A stretch of 11,051 nucleotides of DNA from Accumulibacter sp. (lineage in GTDB: Bacteria > Pseudomonadota > Gammaproteobacteria > Burkholderiales > Rhodocyclaceae): assembly GCA_031274075.1 (NCBI GenBank), contig JAISQQ010000258.1, positions 1-11,051 of the forward strand. The letters are read 5' to 3'. The position numbers and the translations under genes are program-made. Under the pieces are notes generated by a model. The model searched no databases. It was not told the DNA's origin and saw nothing but the letters and a program-made list of their open reading frames with translations. Below, one piece after another: positions 8,645-11,051 of this stretch (its first letter is position 1; every line of letters begins with the position of its first letter).

Positions 8645-11051
8645 TCATATTCGCCTGCGGCCAGCCTTTGCCAGCTTTTGCGCTTCATGGTGTCTTTTCC
8701 ATGACGCCAGCAGCGCCGGAGGCCACGCTGTGGCGGGAACGATCATCACCTGGCCGGGGTAGCGGTCGCTCACCAGCAGCGGCAAGACGCTACTTGCCAG
8801 ATAACCGTACGGCAGATGCCCGCGTACCACCCATAGCCTGGAGGTTCGCAGGGTGTTGTGCAAGCGCATGTCGTAAGGCAGGGACACCGATCTGGCGGGC
8901 ACGGACTGGCCGAAGGCGTGTTGGATCAAGGTATTCAATTTTTTCAGGGCGTCGTTGTCCTGAGGCAGCACTGGCTTGTGCTGCTGGGAGAGGACGCTGG
9001 CCATCGGCGCCAAGTCGTCCGGCGACATGCTGCCATCGACGCTGTAGACGATCTCGGCGGGAAGGTCGTTCGCGCCTGGCTTGAACAAATCGTCATTGTC
9101 CTGCGCCAGCACGCCCCAGACCACCCGTCCTTCGCGCAGCAGCGCCGGGAAGTTGGCGATGGTCTTGCCCAGCGGATCGGAGGCAATGGCCCGTGGCGGT
9201 TGCACGAGCAGATCAGCCATCTCGGCCCTGGACAATGCCGCCAGCCATCCGGCAACATCGAAATCATCGAGACTGAAGGTTTTCGGCTGTTCCTCCGCCG
9301 TTTTCGACTTCCACAGCGCCAGCAGCCCAGAAGGCCACGCTCTGGCAGGGACGATCATCACGTGACCGGGGCAGCGGTCGCTCACCAGCAGCGGCAGGAT
9401 GCCATGCGCCAGATAAGCGTGCGGCAGGTGCTTGCGCACGACCCATAGCGTGGACGTTCGCAGAACGTGCAGACGCGAGTGTTCGGGCACGCCGGGCAGA
9501 GACGCCACCGAGGCCGACACGGGCAAGCCGAAAGCGCGTCCGGTCTCGGCGTTCAGGTAGTTCGCGTACTTTTTCAGGGCGTCGTCGGCATGGGGCGGCA
9601 ATTGCTCGCGCAATTTGAACAGGGCGCTGGCGATTGGCGCCAAATCGTCCGGCGGTACGCTGCCGTCGATGCTGTAGAGAATCTCGGCGGGGAGGCCGCT
9701 GTACGCGCCTGGCTTGAACAAATCGCCATTGGCCATGACCAGCGATCCCCAGACCCCCCGTCCTTCGCGCAACAGGGTCGGAAAATTGGCGACGGACACG
9801 CCCAGAGGATCGGAAGCGAGGCCCCGGGGCGGCTCTGCGTCCAGATAATCCAGCTCGGGTCCGGGCAATGCTTGCAGCCAGGCGGCGACATCGAAATCGT
9901 CGAGCTTGTGGGGTGCTGACTGTTCCGCCACGGCTCCCGACGCCGCCAACAGTTTTCCAAAACCTTCCCACAACGCCAGCAGCAGTGGAGGCCATGCCCT
10001 GGCGGGGACGATCATCGCGTGACCGGGGCAGCGGTCGCTTATCAGCAGGGGAAAGACGCCGCTCGCCAGATAACCGCGCGGCAGGTGCTTGCGCACCACC
10101 CACAGCGCGGACGTTCGCAGGGTGTCGGGCAAGGGTTCGGGCATGCCGGCCAGGGCCGCCGCCGAGGCCGGCACGGGCAGGCCGAAAGCGCGTTCGGTTT
10201 CGATCTTCAGGTAAGCCGTGTACTTTTTCAGGGCGTCGTCGGCATAGGGATAAGGCGGCAATTGCTTGCGCAGTGTAAACAGGGCGCGGCCAATCGCTTT
10301 CAAATCGTCCGGCGGCACACTGCCGTCGATACTGTAGACAATCTCGGCGGGAGCGGCATCGAACACGCCCGGCATGAATAAATCGTCATTGGCCTGTACC
10401 AGCGCGCCCCAGACCACCCGTCCTTCGCACAGCAGGGTTGGAAAGTTGGCGACGGACGTGTTAAGTGGATCGGAAGCGAGCTCTGGCGGCAGTTTCACGT
10501 CCAGATAAGCCGTCTCATCCCCCGGCAATGCTTTCAGCCAAGCGGCGACATCAAAATCATCGAGACAGAAGGTTTCCGGCTGTCCCTCCAATATTTCCGG
10601 GTCTTCCCAGGGCAGCAGCGGCATCGCGGCGCGGCGCTCGGCAAGATGCCTGGCGTCGTCCTCATCGGCATAATAGTCACGCCAATGGCCGGGAGCCTCA
10701 TCCATGCGCGAGAACAGTCCGGCGCGCAGACAAGCGGAGGCTTCGGCGCCACCCGAAAATTCCAGTAGCCGGAAGTCGTGCACAAGGAGTTTTCTCCCGT
10801 GCGCGGCGGGACGGTAGGGCATGGCAAGCACGGCGAGCATTTTGTCTTTGGACGGGAGGTAATACATCGCCTCGAATTGAACGGCATTGCTGATGAATTT
10901 CGGCAAACGCAGCTCGGCCTGATACGCCAGCACCTGTGCGTCCATGTCTTTTTCGGGGAGCGCTATGCGATGGCGCGCCAACTCGATCGCCCGGTCGAAC
11001 ATCATCAAGCTGACGATCAGCGGATTGCTGTTGACGCGTTGTTGCAGTATC
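8645..11051 (-). CDS. Unrecognised large protein with three tandem ~195-residue domains (5' end outside window)
   Basis: I do not recognise this family. The frame is open from the window edge to a TGA at 8645-8647. The first in-window starts (TTG 11008, ATG 11005) have no Shine-Dalgarno sequence, and the frame upstream reads plausible protein (QQRVNSNPLIVSL), so the gene probably begins outside. Counting from TTG 11008 gives 787 residues. Residues 1-148 form a unique N-terminal region. Three homologous copies follow at 149-347, 369-566 and 580-770, and then a short basic tail (KLAKAGRRRI). Each copy has, in order: LDDFDVAxWLxAL, ASDPLxxxxANFPxLLxEGR, VWGxLxxxNxDLFxPG, PAEIxYSxDGS, DDALKK, AFGxxVxA, LRTSxLWVVRxHLPxxYLA, and a conserved SDRCPGHVMIVPARAWP block. 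No signal peptide or membrane segment is obvious, so it looks soluble. It is oriented like the glg operon but separated from it by 211 bp and a predicted promoter. Confidence 0.85.
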   Translation of the reverse strand, partial: ILQQRVNSNPLIVSLMMFDRAIELARHRIALPEKDMDAQVLAYQAELRLPKFISNAVQFEAMYYLPSKDKMLAVLAMPYRPAAHGRKLLVHDFRLLEFSGGAEASACLRAGLFSRMDEAPGHWRDYYADEDDARHLAERRAAMPLLPWEDPEILEGQPETFCLDDFDVAAWLKALPGDETAYLDVKLPPELASDPLNTSVANFPTLLCEGRVVWGALVQANDDLFMPGVFDAAPAEIVYSIDGSVPPDDLKAIGRALFTLRKQLPPYPYADDALKKYTAYLKIETERAFGLPVPASAAALAGMPEPLPDTLRTSALWVVRKHLPRGYLASGVFPLLISDRCPGHAMIVPARAWPPLLLALWEGFGKLLAASGAVAEQSAPHKLDDFDVAAWLQALPGPELDYLDAEPPRGLASDPLGVSVANFPTLLREGRGVWGSLVMANGDLFKPGAYSGLPAEILYSIDGSVPPDDLAPIASALFKLREQLPPHADDALKKYANYLNAETGRAFGLPVSASVASLPGVPEHSRLHVLRTSTLWVVRKHLPHAYLAHGILPLLVSDRCPGHVMIVPARAWPSGLLALWKSKTAEEQPKTFSLDDFDVAGWLAALSRAEMADLLVQPPRAIASDPLGKTIANFPALLREGRVVWGVLAQDNDDLFKPGANDLPAEIVYSVDGSMSPDDLAPMASVLSQQHKPVLPQDNDALKKLNTLIQHAFGQSVPARSVSLPYDMRLHNTLRTSRLWVVRGHLPYGYLASSVLPLLVSDRYPGQVMIVPATAWPPALLASWKRHHEAQKLAKAGRRRI
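8699..9271 (-). repeat. Internal repeat copy 3 of the unrecognised protein (most diverged)
   Basis: This copy encodes residues 580-770, from LDDFDVAGWLAALSR to ALLASW. It is the shortest and most diverged: DGSVPPDDL becomes DGSMSPDDL, SDRCPGH becomes SDRYPGQ, and the segment after DDALKK is shortened. Confidence 0.85.
9311..9904 (-). repeat. Internal repeat copy 2 of the unrecognised protein
   Basis: This copy encodes residues 369-566, from LDDFDVAAWLQALPG to GLLALW. It shares its SDRCPGH core DNA with copy 1, and a 24-nt block at 9373-9396 with copy 3 (8761-8784). It is about 20 residues from copy 1, through a linker rich in A, G and S. Confidence 0.85.
9968..10564 (-). repeat. Internal repeat copy 1 of the unrecognised protein
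   Basis: This copy encodes residues 149-347 counted from TTG 11008, running from LDDFDVAAWLKALPG to LLLALW. A 22-nt block at 10018-10039 is identical to 9361-9382 in copy 2. It has a slightly longer insert before DDALKK (PPYPYA) than the other copies. Confidence 0.85.

Noticed and set aside
8699..10564. Dockerin- or EF-hand-like calcium loops, suggested by the recurring DGSVPPDDL.
   Set aside because: The upstream Asp/Asn ligand positions of those loops are occupied by Y, S and I, and only half of the motif is present. There is no sign of the paired helices either.

Overview
The window is GC-rich DNA (my impression, not counted) from what looks like a Gram-negative proteobacterium, most likely a betaproteobacterium. 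That placement is inferred from codon style and from the E. coli-like GlgB, GlgX and GlgP, and no taxonomic marker is present. Every gene I can support lies on the minus strand, so transcription runs from high to low coordinates.

The core is a glycogen/alpha-glucan operon in the order glgP (8433 to 5974), glgB (5972 to 3774), glgX (3777 to 1720), malQ (1584 to 40). All four proteins look intact, with their catalytic residues in place. GlgP removes glucose-1-phosphate from outer chains, GlgX cleaves the alpha-1,6 stubs left on limit dextrins, MalQ recombines and recycles the short maltodextrins released, and GlgB makes alpha-1,6 branches during synthesis. glgP and glgB are 1 nt apart, and glgB and glgX overlap by the 4-nt ATGA junction, so these three are probably translationally coupled. 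A consensus -10 hexamer at 8564-8569, a 15-bp palindrome at 8511-8525 and an AGGAG ribosome site at 8444-8448 lie in the 211-bp gap upstream of glgP. No synthesis genes (glgC, glgA) are visible in the window.

The glgX-malQ junction is unlike the other two. The whole space is filled by a 7-bp tandem array, exactly 21 units at 1586-1732, ending one base before the malQ start codon. A second, degenerate array of the same 7-bp rhythm, inverted, lies at 1766-1817 inside the 3' end of glgX. The two arms are in exact mirror phase around a 17-nt GC hairpin centred on 1748. The element supplies the last ~32 residues of GlgX and its stop codon, and it leaves malQ with no visible Shine-Dalgarno sequence. 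This is the most unusual non-coding structure in the window.

Upstream of the glycogen promoter, 8645-11051 holds most of a large gene I do not recognise. It has an N-terminal region of about 150 residues followed by three tandem copies of a ~195-residue domain. Its reading frame is open to the window edge, so its true start is probably outside. The three copies share DNA blocks of 20 bp or more, pointing to fairly recent internal duplication. Nothing visible ties this protein to glycogen metabolism.
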